From Tyto alba (taxonomy: Eukaryota; Chordata; Aves; Strigiformes; Tytonidae), in assembly GCF_018691265.1 (NCBI RefSeq), contig NW_024881282.1:53947122-54011121 (forward strand): a DNA stretch of 64,000 nucleotides, given 5' to 3'. A program made the position numbers and the translations under genes. Below, piece after piece: positions 1-12,646 of this stretch. The number at the start of each line of letters is the position of its first letter. Position 1 is the first letter of the stretch. The notes beneath the pieces were generated by a model. That model was not told where the DNA came from and ran no database searches. It was given only the letters and a program-made list of their open reading frames with translations.

Positions 1-839
1 GGTGTCATAGGTCAAATCCTCTAATTTTCATCTCTTGAGTTTAAACGTGCATTTATGGATTCAGTTCTGGGGAACCAGGAGGGATGTTTCCAAGTGCTGT
101 TCTGTACCAGATAGAAGCATCAAACTGTATTTAACCTTGTATAGAGGTGTGTGACATAGTGTGTGTGTCTATTAAAGAAAGATTAAGGGGAGAGAGCACC
201 TTTTCCACATTGAACCCTGTTTAATTTTGAATGGGAAAAAATGGCACAGAACTGATCTGTATGATTCATTTGAAGTATAAGTTTGTATACATTGTATCAT
301 GATTTTCTTATTTGCTGAGATTTTTTTGACTCAGATGAAATCTAGACAGGTGTTTCTGCAAGGTTGGTGTCATTTTAATTTGAACAATCTTGAGAGAGCA
401 ACATAGGTTGTACGGTTTTCCTTTTGAAAAGCTTCCTCTTATTAAATAGCCGGTAGAAATTAGGAGGATTAAAACAGTGTTGCAGGCATTTTGATGCCTT
501 TTTGACAGAGCTAAAGCAGATTAAGGAGTTAATTTTGTCTTTATGCTGTCTGAAACTTTTTTTTTTTTTAAAGCAGGTACCTGATACTGTGTGTGTAGGG
601 AGTAAAGCTGCTTTCCGTCCTAGCAAGATTGAGATCCTGGAGGAAAGGCCCCTACTCTGAGGACAGATATAGATGAGAAATAGTTATTCTAGTTGTTGCA
701 GTATGCTAACTTGTGGTAATGATGATACTGCAAATTGAACGTACCTAGTTCTGTTTTCAAGGTCCTCAGTTTCCAAAATTTAGCATCAGGTATAGCTGGC
801 ATTCGCTTTTTGTGCCTCCACACTTGCTGCTTTCGTGCT

Positions 840-1076
840 GTCTCCCCTCGCCGCTGCACCCGCTGCGCACACAAGCCCGCCCGGTTGAGGCTGCCGGTGG
901 CGAGTGTCCCGGTGCGCTTCGCTTCGTGTGCCCAGCATGAGTGGGTCAAGACAGGTGGAGGGAAAAGCTGGGGTGCCACAGCACCCCGAGAGCCACCGGC
1001 TGTCCACGAGGTGGCACGAGCAAGCTGCTGTCGGGGGTCCGGGAGCCTCTGACAGAGCGGATGGTCTGGCTTCGTG
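840..1076. promoter_or_regulatory. CpG-dense intronic patch 1
   Basis: By eye there are about 20 CpG in roughly 235 bp, against a CpG-poor AT-rich intron on both sides. GC is high and includes CTCGCCGCTG and CCCGCCCGG. It meets the usual size and density idea of a small CpG island. No PPM1H exon is visible in it. Whether it is a promoter, an enhancer or a GC-rich repeat is not decided by sequence. Confidence 0.4.
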
Positions 1077-2604
1077 GCATAACGTTCCTCCTTGTTCGGA
1101 AGAGATTGTTAATTAGCATGTTTAACCCTTGCTTTTGGGAAGCCCAGGTCTGAGCCTTGGTGAGGCAGGCACTCAGGAGATCTGAGCAGTCAGGGTGGTG
1201 GGGATGGTCTGTCCTGGGGCTGCTTCTGTCACTGGTGGAGAAAGCGACCCCTCCTCTGTCCACTCGCTCTGGAAATGTACCCTGTGGAACTGCATGGTGT
1301 CCTCCGCAGGCTTTGCTCCATCCTCCCTGCGCTCCCTCACCCAGGGAAGGGGGACCGGGGTGACCAGGCGTGAGGCAGCCCTTGTGAGCACCCTGCTCCT
1401 CCCGCAGCTACCTCACGGGTCCTAAAAAGGGGGACAGAGCACAGACTAAATTAGCTGCTTCCTTGGCAGGGAACGATAACCTTTTAGAACAGAGGACATA
1501 GAAATCCTCTTTTTCATTTGTTTTTCTGTCAGTGTCTACATGAGTGGCGTGTGCTGCCCTTTGGGCTGAAAGGTGCCTTGTTTGCTTCTGCCCAGCAGTG
1601 CTCAGTTCTTCCCCTGCATGCAGATAGCTATGTGGGCATCAACTGCATGCTACAGAAAGGAGGAAAAAAGGAAAAAAAAAAAAAAGTTTGCTCTGAAATC
1701 TTTCTCCAGATGACAAATGAGAAAAGCTTTGTATACATTCAGACTTTGTCTGGAATGAGCCCCTTTATACCCATAAATGCTTCAGAGATGCTTTGGGGTT
1801 TCTGCCCCTCTTCATGCTGTACTACTTTCCCAGCAGCACTGTTATAAAGTATTTCATTAAAAGCAAATACCTATACATCAGAATGAGTTAGTGGCATTGG
1901 TGGGCTTTATTTTATTTTCATTTATTTTTCCCCTCCAATCTTGTTGAGCTGTAGGAAAGCCTTCCCTTGCTTTGCTCCCCTCCTCAAAAAAGGAAATGTC
2001 AAAGTGTGTAATATCAAATTAAACATAACACTGAACACACTCTGGCAAGTCATGGTAGTAAATTCAAGTTCTGAACAACAACTAGATGGAAGAGCCCATG
2101 AATGGCAATTATTCAAAAAAATCCAGTACACGGATCTAGTTTAAGTCATGGAAACTTTGAAAATGAGGCCCTAAGGATTATGTATCTTCTCTCTTATAAT
2201 AGATGCTTCTGAATTCTGCTTCTTGAAAGAAATAAATTTTAATTTAGGCATTCCATCACTTAGAAAGTATACATATGACACAGCTGAAACCAGGTGAGGA
2301 ATTGTACATTGTTTGAAGGTCTCAGAGGATACTCCAAACTGCGGAGATGAAGGTTTTTTAAAATGCCTGGCAGTGCCTGGAAAATCCACTGTAGTGTTTG
2401 TAAGTTTAAATTATTTTGATGGTTAGAAACGTCTGCTTCCTTTGAACTGTTCTTTTCAGCTTAATTTAAAAATATATAGAAACCATGGGGAGGAAAATCA
2501 GCTTCTCTATGGCAAGATTAGATAAATAGGCATATATAACAGGCCCATGTCTGTGACCAAAGGTTCTGTGAGATTTGATTTTTAGCTTGGAGGTGTTTTC
2601 CTCC

Positions 2605-2664
2605 TGGTCCTCATTTCCCCCCCACCCTCGAATTAAAAAAGGGGAGACGGGGGGGGGGAAGAAA
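2605..2664. repeat. C-run / G-run inverted pair
   Basis: TTTCCCCCCCACCC is followed about 30 bases later by GGGGAGAC and a nine-G run plus AAGAAA. The arms can pair as a GC stem with an AT-rich loop. The G side may alternatively stack as a quadruplex. Confidence 0.6.
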
Positions 2665-2715
2665 AAGGAAAACCACAAGTCAATGGGAGCACGGCTTAAG
2701 AGCCAGCAGCAAAAC

Positions 2716-2942
2716 TCGTCGTCTGTCGGGCAGCCGGGTGCAGTTCCCGTGTGCGGCGGAGGATGGCCGTGTCGGGCAGCGCTGCGCGTTTCTTGCTGTC
2801 CCTGCCACACCGCCCGCCTCGCTGCTCTGTGTGTGGCACAGAGGGGGCCTGTCCCTGCGCACACCGGCCAGCAATGAGTCCCGTTATTTGTGACAGACAC
2901 CCTCTGCCCGGCCTGCTCGGGACAGCGGCCGAGCGCCGCTGA
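2716..2942. promoter_or_regulatory. CpG-dense intronic patch 2
   Basis: By eye there are about two dozen CpG in roughly 230 bp, including GCGGCGG, GCGCTGCGCG and GGCCGAGCGCCGCTG. Observed/expected is near 0.9 by hand estimate. It lies 1.6 kb after the first patch and 1.5 kb before exon A. No TATA box or obvious first exon was seen. It is a candidate internal promoter or methylation-free element. Confidence 0.4.
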
Positions 2943-3550
2943 GCATCCCTGCTGCTGCTGCCCCAGGTCACCTCCCTCTTCTCAAATTGTAGGAAAGAAA
3001 GCGTGGTCCCTGGCCTCCTCCAACTCTGCAGACTTTCAATCAAATTGCAGCTGTCATGGTTTGCATTTGTTGTGGTGCTTTTCCTCAGATAAATTTAGCT
3101 CTAAAATAAAGCTTTAAATTCCATACCCCAAGGCATGGACAATTTGAGCTGTTTGTTGCTCAGTGCAAATATGAAAATGGCTGAAATATAGCTCCGTGTG
3201 TGTATGTATGCATGCACACAGAGGCAAACAAATATACTCATAATAAAAAACACATACAAGTAGGCAGGGTTTAGCTGAAAAGATCTGCCAGTACTTGCAA
3301 TGGCAATGTTAAATGATGCTTCCTGTTTGAATCCAGTATTATAGGGAAACATCAGTTTGCAATTGGATTTGATTCTGGACACAGGACAGGAGGGTAATTT
3401 GTAACATGCTATGTTATTAACCCAAACTAAACTAAGAGGCAACAGAATGAATTCATTGGCGTATACTTTAATTTTTGTTTAAAATGTATGGAGTACTGGG
3501 AAATAGCTCATTTACTTCTCTTTCATGCTCTCCACGCTTTCCTGGGACTA

Positions 3551-3605
3551 TATATATATGCACACACATGTATATACATATACATATACATGTATATTTA
3601 TATTT
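3551..3605. repeat. TATATA / TGTATA / CACACA low-complexity tract
   Basis: Alternating purine-pyrimidine sequence mixing TATATATATG, CACACACATG and repeated ATACAT units. It is a compound, imperfect microsatellite. Confidence 0.8.
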
Positions 3606-4483
3606 TTCTGTATTTTTTTCATTCCTGGGCTTGATTGATTGTTGCTGACAGACATGACCTGTGTTTTCCACTTCTATTAAGCAGGAGGACTTTTTTGTAT
3701 ATAATATTTTTTACACTCAGAATCAGTTGGAACCTAAACACGGGAAGAACTATTTGAGTAGGTACGTACCTCCTTAAATTTGGGCCTGTGCACATGTATA
3801 AAAATTAAGTCTTTTCAGGACCTCATAAAAGCGGTGAGATGACACAGGGTTAAATACTGTGATTCATCCTGGAAAGTCTGTGAATGCCTAATATTTTTCA
3901 GTAAATACTGTGCTACTGACCTTTCCCCCCTCTGCCCGCATAAGAAGTTTGGCATCCACCCGTTCCCTGTGTTACTGAAGGGTAGCCTTGTTGGCGTGAG
4001 TGTCCCCTGCTGCTGTTTGTACAGGTATATGCTCTGCAATCCTAGCATCCATTTTGGAGAGAAGATAGTTATTAATATCGTAGCTAGGTCTCATTAATTA
4101 TTTGTTGTCTAAGTAAAACACTCTCCAATTATACCACCAGACACCTGTTGTTAAGCTACATTTATCTTTGCCTTCATTGTGCTTTTTCTGTAGCAGATTC
4201 CTTTGCATCCCTCAGAGTTGCCATTTCTTCCTCGGTGCCTGATGTTTTACAGTCTCCTGTCCTGACTTTTCACTAACATCTTTGCATCATAAGTAATAGC
4301 TACTTCTCAACTTTCAGTTCTTCTCCCTGACCATGTGGCCATAGCTACAACAGTAAAGAAAGCCAGTGGGACATGCTGCTTAAGACAGACTCTATTTTAT
4401 TTTGGCAGGGGGGGATGATCTTCATTTTCTAAAACATTAGTTGCAATGCTGTCTTTACAAATCTTGTTCTCTTTTTCCATTAG

Positions 4484-4596
4484 GATTTGCAAATAGAACG
4501 AGAGAGGACCGTGTATAATATTTCTGGTGGCTGCACAGCCCTTGTGGTGGTGTGTTTATTGGGGAAGCTTTATGTGGCAAATGCTGGTGATAGCAG
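4484..4596 (+). CDS. PPM1H: PPM1H exon A (residues ~253-290, NAGDSR motif)
   Basis: The exon follows a pyrimidine-rich tract and TAG acceptor (4481-4483) and ends AG|GTGAGT, a strong donor at 4597. It starts in phase 0 with DLQIERER and ends in phase 2 inside the Arg codon of NAGDSR. It holds the NISGGCTA segment followed by LGKLYVANAGDSR, the classic central PP2C strand-turn motif. Counting to a 514-residue protein, the Asp of GDSR is residue 288, the active-site acid whose mutation is used as a substrate trap in human PPM1H. Nothing in it is broken. If the gene has ten exons this is exon 4. Confidence 0.96.
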
Positions 4597-7500
4597 GTGA
4601 GTAATTGTGGTGTCTCCTCAACTATTCCTTCACCCCAGACTTCCCAGGTCTGATGTTACCAAGTTCCTTAGGTACAAACAGTATCACAAGAGGGTTCCAC
4701 TTATTGGCTGGAGGCTTAATGGTTCTCACTGAAATTAATGCAAATGGCAGTCATAGGCTTCCAGTATCTTGTTGAGTGGTGGTTGCAATCAGGGAGGTTG
4801 ATGACACTTCTGGCCCTATACCAGTTTCTGGATGACTTGATGGTGGAAGGATGCTAAAGAGCCATTGAAACAGAAGAGATGCTGGGTATGTAGTAGAATT
4901 CTGTGTTAAACACTGACGAAGTGACTGCATCTGGAACAGCTGGTAAGGCTGAACTGGTTCATTAGGAAGTCCTGTGGCTCCTGTCTTGGAAAACCACCTG
5001 ACTCTCAGATTTTTATATAACTGAAAGTAATAATCTGTAAGCAAGTAACTGCTACTCCTGCAACAGGGAGGAGAGGTTGGAGAGGGGCTATCACAGGCTA
5101 GGATTTTTACTGTGTTCCATTTTAGCTTGTGTACTTGTCCGTTTCTCAGAACTGAAGAAGTTCAGGAGTTGTACCGTTGTTATATTTAGAAGTTGGATGC
5201 TTGAAGACTAATGATGAGAAACTTTTTCTCTGTGTTCTGATTTAGCTAAACCTAGGAGCATACTGGAAATATCTCACTTGCATTCTTTCTCTCTCTCTCA
5301 CTCTCTGCCCATACCACCATCAGAGAGAGATAATGAGGCTGCTCTTGCAAGACTTTAGACCTTCACATGTTTCTTTTGGCAGTGTTCTGCATAAACAGGC
5401 CAGGGCACATAGTTCCCTGCATGATACAGACTGCTGTTGTGTTCTCTTAGTTAGCAGCTGAGACACTGAAGTCTGCAAAGGTACCAGACCATGTTGTCTT
5501 TAGGTGAAGACTGCTGTGGTTATGTGTTTGTTTCAGGTTTGTGCACACACAGTGCAGTGCATGTTTGTACTGTGCGTGCCCAACGTATTTACAGAGAGCT
5601 GTCAACCGCAAAATGTTTTGTAGTTTAAACCTAACATATTTATTGCCTCTTTTCTGCTTTAAACTATGTAGGGAGTCAGATAAATCCTTTGTGCATAAAG
5701 TTTCTATTCTTTTCATGTTGGTGATTGTCCTTAATATGCTGAATTTTGTGTTTATATTGCAAATTGCTCACCCAGTTCCTCTTGACAAGTGACATATTTG
5801 AATCTTTTTCACATCAAATATCAAATGAGTCCTCACAGAGGGTAGCTGCAAACATGTTTGAGTAGACCACCTGTCTAGTCATCAGAACCAAATTTTATCT
5901 CTCTTGCCATTATATTAGAAATAACCATGTTTTCCTGTGCTATTGTGCTTGAAATACAGTTGAGTCTCTTCCATTAGGTTGGCTAAATTTCTTTATCATC
6001 TCTTACAAGTGTTCTGTGTAAAACTGGCCATGCGGGACTGACTTCTGAGTAGTTGAAATCTTTGTTCTTAAATGACTGGTTGCTTGCAGTTCCATCGGGA
6101 TTCTTTCTCTGCTTCCTGAGAGTAGCCTCAGCTCCATTGCAGCCTCTGCCACCCAGTTGGAAGAAACTTGTTGACAATGATCTTGAATTAGCCCAAGCAT
6201 CCACTGTAGTTAAAACCACTAAGTCTTCAGTAGTCTTGTAATGTTCATCAAGTCCATCAAAAACATCTCTTTAAAAAAACAGGAATAGCAGGAATTAGAA
6301 GGGAAGTCATCAGCAAGGCTGAGTCTTGTTTGAACCAGGGCTCAAATTTTTCTACTCATTCCTTGCATCTTGTATCTTTATCCCTCCAGATCCAAAATAG
6401 TTTGGCTTTGCACTTTCCAAATGGACCTCATGGAAACCTTCCTTGTGCTGAGGAGAATTCTCTGAATTCCAAAACCATTTCACTTTCAAATAAGCCCCCT
6501 TCTAGATTTTCATAGCTTAAGAAAACAAAAAGCTTTTAAGCTAGAAGATCACTTGATCTGGGCCTCTCTCCCACCAAATTCCCACTTCCCATGTTTCAAA
6601 AAGGGAGAAATACCTCTATTGCAAAACATCTAAGTTGCTCCTCATCACTAAAAGGGCATTTGAGGACTAGAAAAGCAGCTCAGAGTTTGCCCACCTACTA
6701 CCAGAGTGCACACTGTAATCTTGTATTTTTAAGAGCCCAGTCATGTAGTCAAGAAGTTTTATTTGTGTTAGCTGGAAAAATATGTTCCTTTTTGCTGTCT
6801 CATGCCTTGGTGGTCAACTTCATCGTTTGTACGGATACAAATGAGGGTGGTGAGAAATACACTAAGGAAACTACTTTAAAGAATGTTTGTCTGCTCTTGA
6901 GAATAAGGGCAGAGTTTGTTTTTTCACCCAAACAGGGTACTTGGGCTTGTTGCTGTTGGAACTAGGTGCCAAAACCCCCAGTTCTTCATTCAGGCTTTAG
7001 TTTCTTTGAGTTCACCTACTCATTTGTGCCTCTTCTCTGTTGTCTTCCTCCTTCTCCCCTCTCTACTCCCCCACTGGAAAAAGCCTACAAATAAATCAAG
7101 CTACATTTCCCACAGAACAGTCTGTGAGAGGAGGTTTTGTGCTGCAGGGGTGGGGAAATAAACATCTTGGGTTCATGCAAACCTCATTTGTTCCGCCTCT
7201 ACCCAGAAGAAGCTTAAGTCTTTTTTAATTCCAGGCAACTTCAAAACAGCAGAAGCTTTTAAAGGTGGGTTTTGAACAGCTTCTGCTGTCACAGGACCAA
7301 GGTACATGCAACAAACTGTTACTATCACAATGAGACTAAGGAAACGCCAAGTGTGAGACTTGAATAATAATGTGCTATGCAGTGCCAGCTATACCTCAGA
7401 CTTATGTCTGTGGTATTCAGTTTAACCACCAAAGCTTCTCAAATCTAATCATTTCATGCCACGTACCCTGGCAGTGTTGTATAGCAGCTGTCCTTTTGTA

Positions 7501-7952
7501 GTTGATGTGTAATTACATCATGAAAAGACTTTAATTACCATATTACTAAATTACCAGCCAGCAGTCCTTTCAGGTTCAGCCCTAGCTCGCTTCTATATGG
7601 ACTATTAGGCTTCTCCAAGCTGAACACTTTTGGTTGGTGTAAAAGGGAGGAAAAATTGTGCTAATTGTAGGTTTTGTTATGAACTATTATTGAGCTTGAT
7701 GTTATGGCATCACTAATGTCAATGATATAATTAAACTTCTGCTAACGATGCAATCACAGTTCTGTAATAATTATACGTTAACTGCACATGATACCAGGAC
7801 CCTACTAAAAATGAGGTGATGTATTCAGAGCCTGATAAAAACAACTTGGAGGGAACCACTTTCATTCTGTAATGGATTGTCTGATCATTCTTGGATTCTG
7901 CCATAAATATGCCTACCTGTACAGTCAAAATTCATGTCTGAATATTGGCCAA

Positions 7953-7954
<2 letters not shown>

Positions 7955-7994
<40 letters not shown>

Positions 7995-8026
7995 CCTCTC
8001 TCTCTTTCTCTTTTTCTTCCTCTCAG
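7955..8026. repeat. (CT)n microsatellite / pyrimidine tract
   Basis: A near-perfect CT dinucleotide run to about 7991, continuing as an imperfect C/T-only tract with CCCCC and TTTTT interruptions. The + strand is entirely pyrimidine, so it could bind polypyrimidine-tract proteins in the transcript or form triplex DNA. It is likely to be length-polymorphic. Confidence 0.95.
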
Positions 8027-8743
8027 TGGTTAACATTGTCCATGCAAGGTTATCTAATTAGCGACTGATAGTGCTATAGTCAGTTATCCAATATATACTG
8101 TTTTTTTTGGTGAGTGTTGAGGCTCTGTGAGTTTGACATACACACTGTGGTAACTAGGCCAGGTGCTCGGAATAGCTGGGGTTTTTTAATCAGGAATGCT
8201 AAATCTTCTCTGTTCATTCTTTTAAGTATTATTGTTCAGTTCTGTATTGCTAAAGTGACTTTTATTTCTAAACTGCCATAACATGCCTTGTTAAACTCAG
8301 TTCTTTTTAGTTTTATGCTCTTTATTAGGATGTTGTTTTATAGCTAGTGATGAAGCAGTGGTAAAACAGGGACTTAATGTTTTTACTGATTACTGCCCAA
8401 TTATTGTATAGCCTCATGCAACATAACATTTGTCCACTATCACTACAGTGACTGTAATGCAGTATGATCATATTGACTATTTTTGGCACGAGTGTTCTTC
8501 TGGCTTTCATGTTGTCTGGCTAAGGAGCTGCTTGGAGACTGCAGGCGCTGCCATTTTATGCTGTGCTTGGAGCCATGTAGGGTAGCTGTGCTTTTATCAT
8601 TATACGAGAAGCAGAACATCACAAGTTGATTTGGCTTTTTCATAGGCCCTGAAACACTCACTAAATCTGCAAATGGGTTCTTGAGCTTTTTTGATTTATT
8701 GGCAGAACTTGGGATCAAAGCAAAGAGCCTGATGTTTTGGAGG

Positions 8744-8786
8744 CTTCACAGACTTGCAGGGTCACTTTGCTTCACAGACTTGCAGG
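8744..8786 (+). repeat. 17-bp direct duplication
   Basis: CTTCACAGACTTGCAGG occurs at 8744-8760 and again, identically, at 8770-8786, a period of 26 bp. It is a small local duplication with no visible function. Confidence 0.9.
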
Positions 8787-9526
8787 ATTTTTGCTTTGCT
8801 TCATCAGCTTTTTTTATCATCTTTTTTGCCTCTCTGCTTTTGCTCCCTCGTGCTTATGTTTTCAGGGCACATTCACCCTCTGCTTGAACATATATCCTCA
8901 TGTCCAGGACAGGTTTTTCTCCTCCTTTTGGCAAGTATAGAATTAATGCTAAGGCATTTGGGATTTTTAAATGATAGGAGCTCGCTGAATGAATGTTCTT
9001 GTGGCACTTCTGTGGGGGTGCAGGTTAAGCAACTTCATTGGCGCTTCAGGTGTGCAGATGTGGGAGAGTGTGTTTATAACACTGACTTCTCCCATGAAAC
9101 AGTGAATTGAAAATTGCATTCTATTTTGTTTACTGTTTCAGTTCTTTCTGGATTTGCTGCTCGTGTTGAATCTCACTGCATTTATACTTCCTCTTCTTCT
9201 GTGTCATGGTGCTTGTCATCTGCTTCCCTCGTGTAGTTCTCATTGTAGGAAGTCAAATTTGGGTGATTAATCTGCTTTTATGAAGTAAATGAGAGACACG
9301 GAGACACCCACATATCTTCTGACTGGCACTATAACTTAAATAGAATTTCTGAGAAATCAAAATTGATGATTCTGATCCATTTTTATGGTTCATGGTATCT
9401 GACGTCTTCCTCAAGGCGGTCCAGCAGGGTGATTTTTTTGCTAGAAGTGCTAACACTCTGTAAGGATGGAAAACAAAAAGTGTTGTAGTATATTACTGTT
9501 GTAGAGCTAGTTTCCTTTAGTCTTTG

Positions 9527-9558
9527 TTTTTTTTTTTTTTGTTTTTTTTTTTTTTTTT
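9527..9558. repeat. Interrupted T homopolymer
   Basis: About 14 T, one G, then 17 T. On the minus strand this is an A tail-like run, but I see no retrotransposon body next to it that I can name. Confidence 0.9.
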
Positions 9559-12500
9559 ACAATATTTTCAAGAAACTTTAATTTTCTGATTTTTCTTAAC
9601 TACTCATCTTCTAATCTAAATGGTGTATATTTTCCTTGTTTTCCTTGAGTGGTCTGCCTAAGGCATCTCTGTCTCCTTACATCTGTGTCTGCATAAACAA
9701 CAATAACTGTGCTTCATACTTAGAGGTCTCTAGAGGGAAGACTAACTCAGTTACTAAGCTTCTCCAGTCTGCAGTATTTGGAATAACGTTCTTTTTCCTG
9801 TCTCCTCCTAAAGATGGGACAAAAATAGCTGCAAATCTCTGAACCACACACAGGGCCTTTTCACCCTGCGACCACGCAGTCCGTGGTGACTCCTCTTTGT
9901 CCTCTGAAGTTCTTATTCCTCCAAATACTCAAAAGATGCCTCCTAAGAGGCGAGAGCAATGTTTCTGGATTGTATTTTGGCCAATCTATCTGCACACCTC
10001 TTTTTAGATTAATAATAATTCTTTGATGCAATCACTTGGAAGTAGTAAATGTTTGATCACTTCAGGGCAACAGACAACCTGAGCCTGGTCTACTCAGGAG
10101 CCTGTGTAGTGAGGAGAGACTGAATTTAAGACGAAGTGAGTCTCTCCCACACACATTCTCCTTTACTGACTGCAGTTTTGTAGGTGGAGAAGTCTGATCC
10201 TGCCTAGCCAAAAATGTTGGAAATGAGCATGGCATCTTAGTCGTACTCAGGAGATACGGCCAAGTCCCATCTCTCTGTTTCCCCTGCTTCTTTTCCTTAG
10301 AAGCCTGACTTGCAGGCCTGTAGAAGCACTTCTGCTTCCCTTCTCCTGCCTGGCCTCCTTCCAGAGAAAAGCAAGAGCACACGATTCATAGGAATAGCAG
10401 CAACCTCAGATATTGCAAGATTTTGTACAGGGTAAAGCTTTTGGACGCAATTCAGGAAACACTTTAAGTGGGGTGTGGAGAAAAGGTGTTGGATCACAAA
10501 TATGTCATTGCACTCAAAGTGTAGCGATGAGGAAGAGTGTTTTCTAGTGATCCAGTGGATGACAAGTTCCAGGGTACTGGCATGTCGTATCCAGCGCTGA
10601 CTTAGCAGAAATTATTAATTTGGCAGTAAGTGTTCATAGGCTTTTGAAGACAAAACAAATGCCCTGCATCTTCTCCAAACTTCTGTTTTTCCTGGGAGAG
10701 TGTATGCCTTAGCAATCTCTATGGCAATCTAGCATGTGTTGAAGCCATTGTAAACATTTTTGGTGAGTGGTACATTCATTTAAGTCTTTGATCCTAACCA
10801 CACAGGTATCTACCCATGAAGTCCTCATGTTCCAGATTATGAGGAAGGAGAGGAGTTTTGGCTATTCAAGTAATACCAGAAAATTAGAAAGCTGCAGTTT
10901 ATTGATACTAGTTTCCAGGAGTGACAAATTCTTTTAACTTTAATTCTCTTAGGTTTTCAGCCTTTAGAAAAAGAAAGGAAAAACAAAACCCACAAAACCT
11001 AAAGGAACTAACCAAGCCAGAACAAAAAAGCTTGTTGCTGCTGCTGCAAGTAAAAATTACCCTGCTGCATAGTTTTATTGATAAATATGAGCATTGATCA
11101 AGGAAGAATTCCCACTGTAATAGCATCTTTGCATGTATGTTGCCTGTAAAGCTTATAGTGTGAGGCAAGATCGGTGAAGGATGGCAAGATGTAATTTTAA
11201 TCACTCTCTTACTGATGTATGAAGAGCCTGTGACCTCTAATAGAAGCAGCTTGTGGTATAAGGAAACATACCAGACTCCAGATTTCCCAGTGCAGTGCAT
11301 TAAGCTCAAAAGCATCTTTTTAATTTGTAGCTGACCACAGAGACACCTGCAGATTCTTCATTCCAGTGTTAGAGGGCCAGGGCCAAGGCATGCCAAGCAG
11401 ACTGAGTGCCTTGGATCTCTAGCTCCCACCCCTACTATGGGTGGAGGGCCAGAGCGCGCACCCCAGGCTTGCTTGGTAAATGTTTCCACTCTGCTGTGGT
11501 CCTTACTGTGTTGGAAAGCTTTTCTCATGCCCTAAATTTTGTGAGCTTGCCAGGCAGCTCAGGCCATTCAGTCTCAGCAGCAGCTCCACAACTCAGCTTG
11601 ATGCCTGTTCCTGGGGCTTTCAGTGAGGGCTTCCCTTGTCAGTTCTGCATGGGCAAATGAAGCAGGGCTTGGGTAAAACCCCTCTGATGCAGAGAGCAGT
11701 CTTTCAGTCTGCTTTTACTTCTCAGTCCATCTTGTTCCAATATCCTCCAGCTGCCGCTGAATTAAGCAGAAAAGCTGAGGTTAAAGTAGATGTGATGCTT
11801 TGGGTGCTAAAAGTCATTCTGACTTCCTCAGTGGTAAGACAGTGAAGAAAAGGCGGAAGAAAAAATCCGTGCTTCTTCCATCTTACGTGGTCAGCCATAT
11901 CCCAGCCATATTACTGCCAAAATCAACACTGACTTGTGCAGCAATACCTTCATCCACTAAGCCCAGGTTTAGTTGCCATAGTAACTCGTCCTGGCGATGA
12001 ATGTGATATCCTGGACAGCAGGGAAAAAGACTTTGATTCCACAGATACCAGTCCTGAGGCTCAGAGCTGGCCACAGAGATGTGACTGCACTTCTTTGTTC
12101 ATTTCCCTAACATGGCCTGGGTAATTGGTGGCATGTTGTTCAGCCGTGATACAGAAATGTGGTGGTGTATCATCATTTCAAGCCTGGACTTAGCTGTGTT
12201 CAAATGAAGAATACACTGAAATCATCATGGGCAAAATGAATCCCGTGAGGGCAGCAAATCTCCAACCTATGGATGCTGGAACCAATGGCAGGCAATTTTT
12301 GTGTGCTAGCAGTGTCACTATAAACTCACTATAAACTGGTTTGTAATAGCTTCCTAGCTGCCAGCTGAAGTCCTCTGAAAGATCAGTGAGTTCAGATGTA
12401 AACCAACAGGAAAGGACACACAATTAATTACAGAGTATTTTAGTTTAGTTCATTAGCTTTTGCTTTAGTGTTACTGGAACCAGAGCAGACAATAATAGTG

Positions 12501-12627
12501 TATAGGTGAACATATAAAGTCACCACTGGTTCTATAGCAAAAGTTACTTTCGTGATTAAACAAACAAACAAACAGAAAAATCACATACAGATGGCCAGTG
12601 CCATTCCATTAGTAATGGGGTGGGAGT

Positions 12628-12646
12628 AAAAAAAAAAAAAAAAAAA
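12628..12646. repeat. A homopolymer
   Basis: A 19-base A run with no recognisable retroposed sequence before it. Confidence 0.9.

Larger units (their letters stand above)
1..4483 (+). other. PPM1H: Upstream PPM1H intron, 3' part only
   Basis: I see no coding exon here on either strand. None of the translated frames matches PPM1H or another family I recognise. The stretch is mostly AT-rich, with two sharply GC- and CpG-dense patches (about 840-1076 and 2716-2942). It also has a C-run/G-run hairpin at 2607-2662, a short A run near 1671-1685 and a TATATA/TGTATA-type low-complexity stretch at 3551-3605. The phase at the exon A acceptor is 0. Confidence 0.85.

Noticed and set aside
735..1263. Possible upstream PPM1H exon in the first CpG patch
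   Set aside because: No frame resembles the PPM1H region that should precede DLQIERER, and no phase-0 donor with PPM1H-like coding was found.
2466..3043. Frames of 100-144 residues around the CpG patch
   Set aside because: Openness comes from GC-rich composition. The sequences do not resemble PPM1H upstream exons or any domain I know.
3181..3220. TGTGTGTATGTATGCATGCACACA as a Z-DNA or structured site
   Set aside because: It is a short imperfect alternating purine-pyrimidine tract, common in introns, with nothing to set it apart.
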